Of a stretch of DNA of 38,454 nt, positions 21,528-29,208 are shown in pieces. Under the pieces are notes generated by a model, which saw nothing but the letters and a program-made list of their open reading frames with translations, did not search any database and had not been told where the DNA came from. Position 1 is the first letter of the stretch. Each line of letters opens with the position of its first letter. Location: positions 1 through 38,454 of IMG/VR virus record IMGVR_UViG_3300007734_000666, one strand, 5' to 3'. This stretch comes from a virus. Made by a program: the position numbers and the translations under genes.

Positions 21528-23823
21528 ACTTGACCGCGGCGAGAGTAGGCAAGCGCCCGGGCGGCGGCGCCTCGACCATCCTGCGGAGATCGGACTTGCT
21601 CAGGTGCCGCAGGTGCGGCGCGCAGAATATATGCTTCTTCGTCCCCAGGCCCACGGCGCCGAGGCGCCCGCAGTCCTGCCAGCCGGCCTCCTTCAGCGCG
21701 TGCAGCAGCGCCTGTTGCGGTATCTTGACGCCCCCCGGCGCGCCACCCGTCAGGCGATCGCAGAGGGAGTGGAACGGCGAGCCGATCACGCCGGCGGCGA
21801 ATTCGCCCGCGCCCGTGCGGAGCAGTTCGACCAAATAACTCTCGGCCATGCTCATGCCGTGCTCGATCAAGTTCAATTTGAATTCGGTCATGGCGGGGGC
21901 GGCGGCGGGGTTGAAGCGGGACACGTCCCGGCGGGCGAGCCAGCCCGTGCAAGCGGCGAACCCGCCAGCCCTGTACCAGTCCCAAAGGCGGGCGGCGGCG
22001 ACCGGGTCCATGCGGGCAGCAGCGGACCACACGGCGAACCAGCGGCGGTCCTGCGTTGCCAGGCTGATCGGCACCGGGTCGTTGCTGAACGCCAGGACGA
22101 AGCACCGGTTGACCATCAGGTAAGGCGCAAGCCCTTTGCGGTTGATCGGGAGCATCTCGGGCGGGGCGGCGATGATCGGCTTCAGCTTGTTCGCCAGGGC
22201 CCGGCGCTCGCGGGCGTCGGGTTCCTTCAGTTCGTTCAGAAGGATAATCTCGGCCTCGAGTTGGTATCCCCATTGCGAGCCTAGCGTGTCGTTGTCCAGA
22301 ATGCCGCGGTTGCGGTGGGACGGTCCGCAGACGGCCCAGAGAAGCGGCGCCCACATGGTGTCCTTGCCGCAACCCTCGTCGCCACCGTGCAGAACGGCGT
22401 GGTTGATCTTGGTATTGGGGTGCTGGTACTTGTGCGCCATCACATCGAGGATATGCTCGCGCTCGGCCACGATCGGGACCAAGGCGGCGCAATGGTCAAG
22501 CCACGGCGTCACATCCCCGGCGCCGGCGGGCTGGCGGGCGTCGCGCCAGCGGTTGCCGAACACGTCCCCGTCGCGATGGCAGAGGACGGTCTCACCCGCG
22601 GCGTAGGTGATCCCGACCAAGGCGGGGGCGCCCTTCGATTGCCGGTTCTCGTCAAAGCAGACGCTGGCCTCGACCTTGCGGTCGTTGTGGATCGACTTGC
22701 ACGACACATGCCGGTACAAGGCGTTGAAGGTCGCGCGGGACACCTCGCGGCGGTCGATCAGGTCGAAGTACGATTCGTCGTCTTGGATATAGGCGAACCG
22801 CTCGTACCAGCCGGCCTTCTCGATCCGGCCAAGCTCGCGGCGCTGCACCTCGGCGATCGTCGCGGCGGCGTCCGACTCGGGCCGGAACAGGTCGCCGGGG
22901 GTCAGCTTGGCAAGCGCAGGCTCCATGATCGCGGCGAGCAGTTCCTCGCGCAGGCCCGAGGAATGCTCGGGACCGCCCTCCTCGGCCACCCAGGCCAAGA
23001 ACGCGGCGCTGGCGAAGTCAACGCAATGCGAGTGCAGGCAGCAGTAGGACCGGGTCGCGGGCATGTAGCGGCCCTCGGGGTTGCCGTCGGTATGCTCGGC
23101 GGCGTGGGGGCAGATGACCCCGGCCCACCCTTGGGCGTTGGGGTGCGACAGCACAAGGCCACGCTCGGCGAGCCAACCGAACACGTCATCGCCTCCGTCA
23201 TCGGCAATGCGGACGGGGCGGGGACTGGCGGCGTCCGCAGGGCCGGGGGTCACGTCCAAGGCGGCGCATATCTCCTCCAAGGTGAACTCGCGCTCGGGGT
23301 GGAACTCGGTCAGGACGGCGGCGAACTCGCCCCGGCCCGGCTTGAGGTTGACCGATCCCGGCAGCCGGAAGTTACTCACCGGGTTGCAGGCGCCGGGGTC
23401 CGTGTAGCCGGCCTCCGCAATTGCGCGGATGGCGGCGGCGAACTCGCCCCGGCCCGGCTGGATCCGGAACACATAACCGTACTGGAAGTTACCCGGCGAG
23501 GTCTCGATGATCCACGTCGGGGCGAGGGACGGCACTTTGCTCTTGGTCCCCACGTCGTCCAGCACCAAGACCAGCACATACTCGCAATGGGCGGCGGCGG
23601 CGCTCGGTCGGCCGTCGGTAAAGCGGTCGATGATGAAGCTGGCGGTGTTGCCGTACCAGGCCTCGCCGGGCTTGATCTTGTGCGTGGGGAGGAACGCCGG
23701 CCAGACGCACTTGATGGCGCCGTCGGCGTGGTACTGCAGCACCTTGCCGACCGGCTTCTGCCGTACGATCAGCGCCGTCTCACCCGCCGGGGCCAGCCCG
23801 GCGAAAAACTCCAGAAAATTCAT
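21526..23823 (-). CDS. Primase-helicase, RepB-like primase plus SF3/DUF5906 helicase (765 aa)
   Basis: Residues about 80-175 resemble the RepB-type primase fold (LVLDDVGTKS, TWIIETSPGNFQYGYVF, NFRLPGSVNLKPG). Residues 238-267 hold Cys/His pairs (C238, H240, C261, C262, H264, C267), a likely zinc site. Residues about 455-640 are a superfamily 3-type helicase: Walker A GGDEGCGKDT (480-489), Walker B ILLNELKE, then NRCFVLAFSNDPVPI and DRRWFAVW. Known analogues are the primase-helicases of phage NrS-1 type. It would prime and unwind for the PolA enzyme, whose stop it overlaps by 4 bases. Confidence 0.82.
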   Translation of the reverse strand: MNFLEFFAGLAPAGETALIVRQKPVGKVLQYHADGAIKCVWPAFLPTHKIKPGEAWYGNTASFIIDRFTDGRPSAAAAHCEYVLVLVLDDVGTKSKVPSLAPTWIIETSPGNFQYGYVFRIQPGRGEFAAAIRAIAEAGYTDPGACNPVSNFRLPGSVNLKPGRGEFAAVLTEFHPEREFTLEEICAALDVTPGPADAASPRPVRIADDGGDDVFGWLAERGLVLSHPNAQGWAGVICPHAAEHTDGNPEGRYMPATRSYCCLHSHCVDFASAAFLAWVAEEGGPEHSSGLREELLAAIMEPALAKLTPGDLFRPESDAAATIAEVQRRELGRIEKAGWYERFAYIQDDESYFDLIDRREVSRATFNALYRHVSCKSIHNDRKVEASVCFDENRQSKGAPALVGITYAAGETVLCHRDGDVFGNRWRDARQPAGAGDVTPWLDHCAALVPIVAEREHILDVMAHKYQHPNTKINHAVLHGGDEGCGKDTMWAPLLWAVCGPSHRNRGILDNDTLGSQWGYQLEAEIILLNELKEPDARERRALANKLKPIIAAPPEMLPINRKGLAPYLMVNRCFVLAFSNDPVPISLATQDRRWFAVWSAAARMDPVAAARLWDWYRAGGFAACTGWLARRDVSRFNPAAAPAMTEFKLNLIEHGMSMAESYLVELLRTGAGEFAAGVIGSPFHSLCDRLTGGAPGGVKIPQQALLHALKEAGWQDCGRLGAVGLGTKKHIFCAPHLRHLSKSDLRRMVEAPPPGRLPTLAAVK

Positions 23824-26528
23824 TTACTGTATCTCCGCATGGTTTTCACATCTATGGCCAAGGGCAATCCCTCGGCCCATGCCGGCGCTTCGCACATCGC
23901 TTGCCTCATGGCAGCGGTGGCGGCGTCCGGGTCCGTTGTTTCCACGACAATTTCATCGTGAATGTGCAGCACCACGCCCTCCAGCCGGCGCAAGGCATGC
24001 CGGAGGACATCGTTCGCTGTTGCCTGTGTCACGTTCTCGACTGCTAGGCCCCGCCAAAGCCTTGCCCGCGGCCACTCCGCGGCATCGGCGGCGGGCTTCC
24101 ACGCGGCCTTGAGATAGGACACGCCGTCAGTCTCAAGGCGGGCGAACGGGTAGCACAGCACCCGGCCCGAGGGCAGCATGTACCACAGATGCTGGCCGTC
24201 GAACAGGTACGTCACCCGGCCCGCGGTGAACTCATGGCCCACGTTCCGCATGGCGCGGGTATAGGCACCCTCCAGATCTTGGCCGTGCTTCATGGCCCAC
24301 GGGTTGGCACCGCGCCACAGACGGATGGCGCGGGGGACGTTATCGATCTGCACACCGTACACCCGGCCAAAGGTGTCGAACGATCCCTCGCTACCGAGGA
24401 AACCTAACGCGAGTTCCTGAACCTTCCCGCATTGACGCTGCATGTCGGTCACGGCATCATAGGCCACGCTGAAGGTCGCCATCGCGTTGACCTTGTACGG
24501 GTCCAGCCCCGAGCGGAACACGTCAAGTTTCGCCTCGCCCGCGGGGCAGTTGGACAGCCACGGGTTGACACGGCCCTCGATCGAGGACCAGTCGGCCACC
24601 ACCAGCGCATGGCCGGGGGCGGGGATCAGCGCGGGGCGCAGCATGCCCTTGAGCACGTCGGTCACCCGGCGCCCGTAGGCGGGGACGATCTTATGCCCGC
24701 GCACCATCGCCTCGCGCACGGCCTCGGGGTCGCGTGCGGTCTTGCGGGTAAAGTTGTGGACCTGCGCTCCGTAGGAAGAATTGTGGTGCACTAATCCTTG
24801 CGCGCAGTAGCTAGCATCTCCATCAACTGTGATGTCCCAAACTCCCTTTTCTCCCACGCATACAATTTCTGCAATTTCTGCAAATGAAGTGCTTGATGCC
24901 CACTCGACGTGACTATAGCTAGGTTGTTTAAGCTGTTGTTCAGTGTATTTGAATCGATGTGATGCACTTCCCATCCCAGCGGCCACTGTGCCAGCCCAAG
25001 CGTTTCCATTAGCACCAGACGATGCTCTGGCGCGTACCGGCTTTCCTTGTGCTGCCACAAGTACCGATACCCCCGCCGCAGTATCGCGGCCACTTGCTTT
25101 CGTACTCCAAACATGGGGTTCTTCTCCCCCATCTTTGCTGCGTGATGGTTGGCCGAGCGCAGTACCTTTAGCCTGTCTTTCGGAACATCCTCCCGCAATA
25201 TCCGATATACCGTAGCCTGCGTCATCCGCGTTGTTGCAGCGATCTCGGTGCCTGGTAAATAGGGCGGGGTTGTATATAGCCGCACGACTTCCGACCGTAT
25301 AGCCGGGTCGCGTAATGCCTTCAGACTGATGCTCATGTTTTGTCCATCCAGATTGTGTAAGTAGCTGATGGTCGGCGGTGCATTCAACCCACTCACCGCT
25401 GCGGGTGGTCACGCGGTACATGGTTTCCCTGCCCTTGTAGACCTTGCCGGACACTTTACACAATCGCCCCGTATGCGTCAAAACTTTCTCGCCTATTTGC
25501 AGCAGAAAAATAGGTGCCCGGCCATGCTCTGTCTCCACTAGCGTAGTGGCTTCCACACATGCCCGCCCCGTGGCGCTGCCGCCGGCAAAGACGAACGCGC
25601 CGCGCACCCGGTCATCCTCGGTGTCAGCGAGATCCGAGAGGCGCTTGAACTTGGCAACAGACGACGCCCACAGATCGTCGGCGCATTGGATCACGTCGGC
25701 CACAGGCCCCGGCACCTCGTCGGGGTTCTCCTCGGCCAAGGCCAGCAGGTTGGCGCGGACCGACTTGTCGATGGAGTACTTCTCGCCGGTCCACATGAGC
25801 TTGACGGCCTCGGGGCCGACACGGTCCTGCACCCATTGGCGCATCTTGGGCGAGCGCACGGAGGTGACAGCACCGTCGGTCACCTCGCGCACGATCTGCT
25901 CGATCTCGATCAACTCGGCCTCGGCGTAGGTCATGGCAGCATGGCAGAGGTCGGTGTCCACCAGCACACCGCGGTCGTTGATGCGCTCGTTCACATGGTA
26001 GTCGGCGAGTTCCTCATCGGACAGCGGGCGCAGCGACTTGCTGATCTCGCGCATGGCCCTGACATCCTGCTCGCAGTAAGCGACGAATTCGGCCATCAGG
26101 GTCGGGTCGTTGTTGAAGGTGCCATCAGCGCGGGGGAGGGACAGCAAGCGGATCAGTTGCGAGCCGCGGTGGTCCTTCTTCATCTTGCTCGACACGGCGC
26201 GGCCCACGTCTTCCAAGCTGCCGGGGAGGCAGTTGGCACGCGCTTGCGCCGCAGTACAATAGAACTGTTCCAACTTTGGTTCGGGGATTCCTACGTCCGG
26301 GCATAGGACGTACCAGAATATCAACCGTTCAAACGCGGCGTTGTGCGCCATGATCTGATGGTCGCCGATCTCGGGGAAGGGCATGCCCGGTAGCCATGTC
26401 CTGACTGGCTCATCGTCAAAGGCGTAGGACATGCACAGCACCTCGGTGCTGGCATCCTGCGCGTAGTTGTACACGCCGCGACGGGGTAGGTCGCAGCGTG
26501 ATCGGGTCTCAAAATCAAGCCAGATCAC
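23820..26528 (-). CDS. Family A DNA polymerase with intein (902 aa precursor; ~642 aa spliced)
   Basis: Replicative polymerase. Residues 1-165 form a 3'-5' exonuclease: WLDFET (Asp5, Glu7), AHNAAFERLIF and YCEQDVRAM. After the intein (324-583), the polymerase domain has motif A VVADWSSIEGR (Asp646), motif B around RQCGKVQELALGFLG and motif C LHIHDEIVV (His857, Asp858). Host sequence around the intein reads ATGRA then SSYGAQVHNFTRK, matching the TGR...QNF primer-template motif. GTG start with strong AAGGAGG site. Spliced product has all catalytic residues. Confidence 0.92.
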   Translation of the reverse strand: MIWLDFETRSRCDLPRRGVYNYAQDASTEVLCMSYAFDDEPVRTWLPGMPFPEIGDHQIMAHNAAFERLIFWYVLCPDVGIPEPKLEQFYCTAAQARANCLPGSLEDVGRAVSSKMKKDHRGSQLIRLLSLPRADGTFNNDPTLMAEFVAYCEQDVRAMREISKSLRPLSDEELADYHVNERINDRGVLVDTDLCHAAMTYAEAELIEIEQIVREVTDGAVTSVRSPKMRQWVQDRVGPEAVKLMWTGEKYSIDKSVRANLLALAEENPDEVPGPVADVIQCADDLWASSVAKFKRLSDLADTEDDRVRGAFVFAGGSATGRACVEATTLVETEHGRAPIFLLQIGEKVLTHTGRLCKVSGKVYKGRETMYRVTTRSGEWVECTADHQLLTQSGWTKHEHQSEGITRPGYTVGSRAAIYNPALFTRHRDRCNNADDAGYGISDIAGGCSERQAKGTALGQPSRSKDGGEEPHVWSTKASGRDTAAGVSVLVAAQGKPVRARASSGANGNAWAGTVAAGMGSASHRFKYTEQQLKQPSYSHVEWASSTSFAEIAEIVCVGEKGVWDITVDGDASYCAQGLVHHNSSYGAQVHNFTRKTARDPEAVREAMVRGHKIVPAYGRRVTDVLKGMLRPALIPAPGHALVVADWSSIEGRVNPWLSNCPAGEAKLDVFRSGLDPYKVNAMATFSVAYDAVTDMQRQCGKVQELALGFLGSEGSFDTFGRVYGVQIDNVPRAIRLWRGANPWAMKHGQDLEGAYTRAMRNVGHEFTAGRVTYLFDGQHLWYMLPSGRVLCYPFARLETDGVSYLKAAWKPAADAAEWPRARLWRGLAVENVTQATANDVLRHALRRLEGVVLHIHDEIVVETTDPDAATAAMRQAMCEAPAWAEGLPLAIDVKTMRRYSK
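24780..25559 (-). other. Intein in DNA polymerase (260 aa, Cys324-Asn583)
   Basis: Protein-splicing element. Block A CVEATTLVETEHGRAPIF with Cys1; block B ECTADHQLLT (T-x-x-H); block F GVWDITVDGDASYCAQGL; block G VHHN with penultimate His and terminal Asn; the +1 residue is Ser584. All class 1 splicing residues are present. The region between block B and block F (about residues 405-545) has no intein endonuclease motif and looks like a translated shadow. A free HNH gene occupies this DNA in another frame. Confidence 0.93.
24791..25336 (-). CDS. HNH homing endonuclease nested out of frame inside the intein (181 aa)
   Basis: Same strand as the polymerase but in a different frame. Starts MSISLKALRDPAIRSEVVRL; helix-turn-helix about 15-48 (EIAATTRMTQATVYRILRED); NUMOD3-like ANHHAAKMGEKNPMFG (62-77); HNH core 104-151 with EHRLVLMETLG, GWEVHHIDSN, NNLAIVTSSGHQALH (H125, H126, N138, H147). 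The ATG at 25336 has a weak GGATGG site; an in-frame GTG at 25396 is possible. Its stop TAG (24791-24793) lies within the codons for the intein's last residues. A complete gene with all HNH residues. Confidence 0.88.
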   Translation of the reverse strand: MSISLKALRDPAIRSEVVRLYTTPPYLPGTEIAATTRMTQATVYRILREDVPKDRLKVLRSANHHAAKMGEKNPMFGVRKQVAAILRRGYRYLWQHKESRYAPEHRLVLMETLGLAQWPLGWEVHHIDSNTLNNSLNNLAIVTSSGHQALHLQKLQKLYAWEKREFGTSQLMEMLATARKD

Positions 26529-26540
26529 GCTGCTGCCTCC

Positions 26541-27194
26541 TTACGCTACAGCCCGACGGCGACGGCCCGCGGGTGCGGGTGCCGGCTCTTCCACCACCGG
26601 CGCGGGGGCGGGTGCCTCCGCTTCGGCGTCAAGGCTCATCCACTCGTCGATCGAAAAGACCGGCGTGAAAATCTTGCCGTACGACTTGTGCTGGTAATGC
26701 TCAACCAGCAACGTCACCACCGGCACCGGCTTCGTCGGATCCGCTTCGACTTGCTCGGCGATCGCCAGAGCCAGAGTCTGGACCGCACGCTTGCCACCGA
26801 CGCTGGTGCTGCTGAACCGCGCTTCCATGCCCTTGTCTTCACCGGACATGCACTTGAGGCTCAACCCGACCTGAGTCTCCCAACCCTTCTTGGCACCGGG
26901 AGGCGCCACGTCGAGTTCCGGCAGCGGTTGTGACACCGACACCATTTTCTCACCCAATACCTCACCGTCGCCCCATGCGATGGAGCCATGCACGAACGAG
27001 AACGGGTTGACGGCCCAGACGCTGCCGTCCTCGATCTCGGTCTGGTCTGCACCGAACACCCAATGGCCGGTTTTGTCCATCTTGAGGATGACCGTGCCGG
27101 CGGGGCCGACATCCGACTCCAGCTTGCGAAGGGCCGTGGAGAGTGACTGCACGGAGGGAAGACCTGCTTGCGAAAAAACTGCGATATTGGACAT
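26541..27194 (-). CDS. Putative ssDNA-binding or recombination accessory protein (217 aa)
   Basis: Beta-rich protein with SVWAVNPFSFVHGSIAWGD, GWETQVGLSLKCMSGEDKG and THLVEHYQHKSYG-like strand (VVTLLVEHYQHKSYGKIFTP), then a Pro/Ala/Glu linker and a basic GRRRRAVA tail. It lies between the nuclease and polymerase genes, the usual place of a phage single-strand binding protein. No acidic C-terminal tip as in bacterial SSB. Assignment by position and composition; I do not recognise the family with certainty. Good AAGGAA site. Confidence 0.5.
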   Translation of the reverse strand: MSNIAVFSQAGLPSVQSLSTALRKLESDVGPAGTVILKMDKTGHWVFGADQTEIEDGSVWAVNPFSFVHGSIAWGDGEVLGEKMVSVSQPLPELDVAPPGAKKGWETQVGLSLKCMSGEDKGMEARFSSTSVGGKRAVQTLALAIAEQVEADPTKPVPVVTLLVEHYQHKSYGKIFTPVFSIDEWMSLDAEAEAPAPAPVVEEPAPAPAGRRRRAVA

Positions 27195-27205
27195 TACTTT
27201 ATTCC

Positions 27206-28303
27206 TTAGACAAGTTTAGAAAGGGCGGCGGTCAACTGCTGCCCGATTAACAACACCGCTGGCCTCGGATCAGACTCCGGTGCCAACGTATCGCCCGACG
27301 AGACTGACACCGTCAGTCCTTCGGGCAGATTCTTGATTTTCTTCTCCGCTTGCGCGGGTGAGAGCAGTTCCTTCTTGAACGGGTCGATGCCCAATTCGGA
27401 CAGGACCGCGGCAGCTTTGGCCTCATCCACCCACTTGCGTGTGCCGCGCTTGGCGACCAGTTTCCATCCCGGCACCTTCGCGCCCGCCTTGAGCTTAGTC
27501 TCGACCAGTTCGTTGATCGAGTCAATCCAACCTTGCAACAGGACAGCATTGGCCGCATACGCGCCTAGCATGTCGTTGTCCACCGCGTCAAGGTTGACCT
27601 TGAGCGCACGGTCCACCGCGCCGGTCATCTGGGGACAGGTCGGCTTCGCCGGGCAGAAGCGGCAATGCGGGCCGGTGGCGAGCTTCGCCTCGGGCAACGC
27701 CGACGCCTTGACCGCGCGCTTGAGGTCGCGCTCAAACTGCTTGATGCGGGCGGGTGTGGTCTCCCATTGGCGCAGCACCGGCGGCTGGATGATGGCGCAG
27801 ATGATCTTCGTTGCGCCGTCGAAGACCCACGCGGATTCCTTTGTTCGCATGGCCGCGGCTGCGTAGTACATGAGCTGCTCGTTGTCCTCCGCGCTCACCG
27901 CGATGCCGTCCCCGAACTTCCAGTCGATGACGTAGGCCGTCTCGCCGATGCGGCCCAACAGGTCGCAGGATCCGAAGGCACCGGGCAGGTAACTGCCAAA
28001 GCCCACACGGGTCTCGACTGCCATCTGCATCCGGCGATCGGGGTCCAGTTCGTCCAGCAGGTCGAGCGCCGGCTGGACCTTGTCGTCGAACATGTCTTGG
28101 TCGAGCGTGTGACCTTCGTAGGTCGTGCCGATCACGTTGTCCTCACCGAGGAGGTACTCGCTGATCGCGGTGTGCAGCAACGTTCCTTTGTCGGCGTAGG
28201 TGCTGGAGGGCATCACGGGCGCTCGGGCAACAAGCGCCACGGAGCCAGGGCAGGCCATCACGCGCTTGGCGGTGCTGCCGCCGACGACGGTTGAGTGCTT
28301 CAT
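27206..28303 (-). CDS. Cas4/RecB-like PD-(D/E)XK exonuclease, DUF2800 family (365 aa)
   Basis: Nuclease for phage recombination or host DNA breakdown. Catalytic residues seen: His44 (LLHTAISEYL), Asp114 (GSCDLLG), Asp127 and Lys129 (VIDWKFGDG). Four Cys, C18 (MACPGS) with C214, C217 and C223 (CRFCPAKPTC), form the Fe-S staple typical of AddB/Cas4-type nucleases. The ATG at 28303 overlaps the previous stop (ATGA) and follows AGAGGAG. C-terminal about 120 residues are helical and poorly conserved. Confidence 0.85.
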   Translation of the reverse strand: MKHSTVVGGSTAKRVMACPGSVALVARAPVMPSSTYADKGTLLHTAISEYLLGEDNVIGTTYEGHTLDQDMFDDKVQPALDLLDELDPDRRMQMAVETRVGFGSYLPGAFGSCDLLGRIGETAYVIDWKFGDGIAVSAEDNEQLMYYAAAAMRTKESAWVFDGATKIICAIIQPPVLRQWETTPARIKQFERDLKRAVKASALPEAKLATGPHCRFCPAKPTCPQMTGAVDRALKVNLDAVDNDMLGAYAANAVLLQGWIDSINELVETKLKAGAKVPGWKLVAKRGTRKWVDEAKAAAVLSELGIDPFKKELLSPAQAEKKIKNLPEGLTVSVSSGDTLAPESDPRPAVLLIGQQLTAALSKLV

Positions 28304-28668
28304 GCGAACTCCTCTTCTGCGTATTCGGTGGCAAGATCCGCAACCCAATGCGAGTCACGCAGATGCTCGGTGAGCAAGGCCACAACACTCTTGCGCTCAC
28401 GGTCGCGGCGGTTCTCAAGTGCCGTGTCGTTGCTGCTCAAGCTGGCAACGTACATCTCTGCCGCGTACGAGGGATCGCGATTATCAAGCAGATAATCGTA
28501 GAGGTCAAACTGGGCACGTCCGTTTTTCGGGTACTGACCGTACTCAAGTATGGTCTCGATCACTTCGATCAACGCCAGTTCGTAATGCCGCGGCGTTGGT
28601 TGCTTGGGCGAGAAGCCTTGCAGGGGACCGCATACGCTGCAGTCGGTGGCACCGCACATGCATTTCAT
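28300..28668 (-). CDS. Small protein with N-terminal Cys cluster (122 aa), unknown
   Basis: Starts MKCMCGATDCSVCGPLQGFS: four Cys in twelve residues, a zinc-ribbon-like or metal site. Rest is helical and acidic (LALIEVIETILEYGQYP, DLYDYLLDNRDPSYA) and ends ATEYAEEEFA. First gene of the replication operon, ribosome site AAAGGAC. Upstream ATGs in frame have no ribosome site. Role unknown; could be a regulator. Confidence 0.6.
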   Translation of the reverse strand: MKCMCGATDCSVCGPLQGFSPKQPTPRHYELALIEVIETILEYGQYPKNGRAQFDLYDYLLDNRDPSYAAEMYVASLSSNDTALENRRDRERKSVVALLTEHLRDSHWVADLATEYAEEEFA

Positions 28669-28698
28669 TTGAGTGTCCTTTATTGAAGTTGAGAAAAA

Positions 28699-28729
28699 AT
28701 AATACCACACTTTTATTTTTGTGTGTTAA
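28699..28729 (-). promoter_or_regulatory. Candidate promoter with dyad for replication operon
   Basis: Minus strand TTAACA (28724-28729), 19-base spacer, TGG-TATTAT (28699-28704; extended -10 form). Between them CACAC-N10-GTGTG (28706-28725) forms a dyad that could be an operator. The 83-bp gap (28669-28751) is AT-rich and separates divergent operons. Confidence 0.5.
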
Positions 28730-28751
28730 AGTTTTGCACATCGGAGGATAT

Positions 28752-28940
28752 ATGAGAATTCACACAGCAACCATATCAACCAAAGAACTACAACAGGCGC
28801 TGCGGGACTACTGCGCGACCAAAGGTGGCATCCCCGACTTCGTCATCATTCAAAGCTACCAAAAAGAGATTGTGGTGGATCTTGCGCCCGATGGCGTGAT
28901 TAGCAGCGATGAATTCCAACATGCCGCTACTGGAACGTGA
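28752..28940 (+). CDS. Small protein, first gene of right early operon (62 aa)
   Basis: MRIHTATISTKELQQALRDY, later IPDFVIIQSYQKEIVVDLAP. Mixed alpha/beta. Strong GGAGGATAT site before ATG. Overlaps the start of the VRR-NUC gene. No family recognised. Confidence 0.6.
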   Translation: MRIHTATISTKELQQALRDYCATKGGIPDFVIIQSYQKEIVVDLAPDGVISSDEFQHAATGT

Positions 28941-29208
28941 CATCGAACGCCACCTTGTACGCCGCGCCATCGAGCACGGCGGCAAGGCATACAAGTGGGT
29001 GTCACCGGGCCATGTCGGTGTGGCTGACCGCATCGTGCTGCTGCCCGGTGGCGTGGTGTGGTTTGTGGAACTCAAGTCCTCCACGGGTCGCCTGTCACCG
29101 CTGCAGAAGCTGTTCGCGGCTGACATGGTGCGGATGGGAATGCAGTACGCGGTGCTTAGATCGAAGGAGGAAGTAGACCAATGGTTCTCAGACCGTACCA
29201 AGAATTAG
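28921..29208 (+). CDS. VRR-NUC nuclease (95 aa)
   Basis: PD-(D/E)XK nuclease of the VRR-NUC family, phage stand-alone type, thought to cut branched or flap DNA. Seen: ERDIERHLVRRAIEHGG, WVSPGHVGVADRIVLLP (Asp36), WFVELKSSTG (Glu50, Lys52), and LSPLQKLFAADMVRMG. Alternative start ATG at 28909 adds four residues. Overlaps the helicase gene that follows by 28 bases, so it is coupled to it. Confidence 0.88.
   Translation: MPLLERDIERHLVRRAIEHGGKAYKWVSPGHVGVADRIVLLPGGVVWFVELKSSTGRLSPLQKLFAADMVRMGMQYAVLRSKEEVDQWFSDRTKN

Noticed and set aside
22315-23961. Plus-strand open frame of 548 codons opposite the primase-helicase
   Set aside because: Antisense of a GC-rich gene with clear helicase motifs; Gly/Val/Arg/Asp-rich shadow with no domain and no ribosome site.
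25444-26306. Plus-strand frames opposite the polymerase exonuclease region
   Set aside because: Shadows; no motif or ribosome site.
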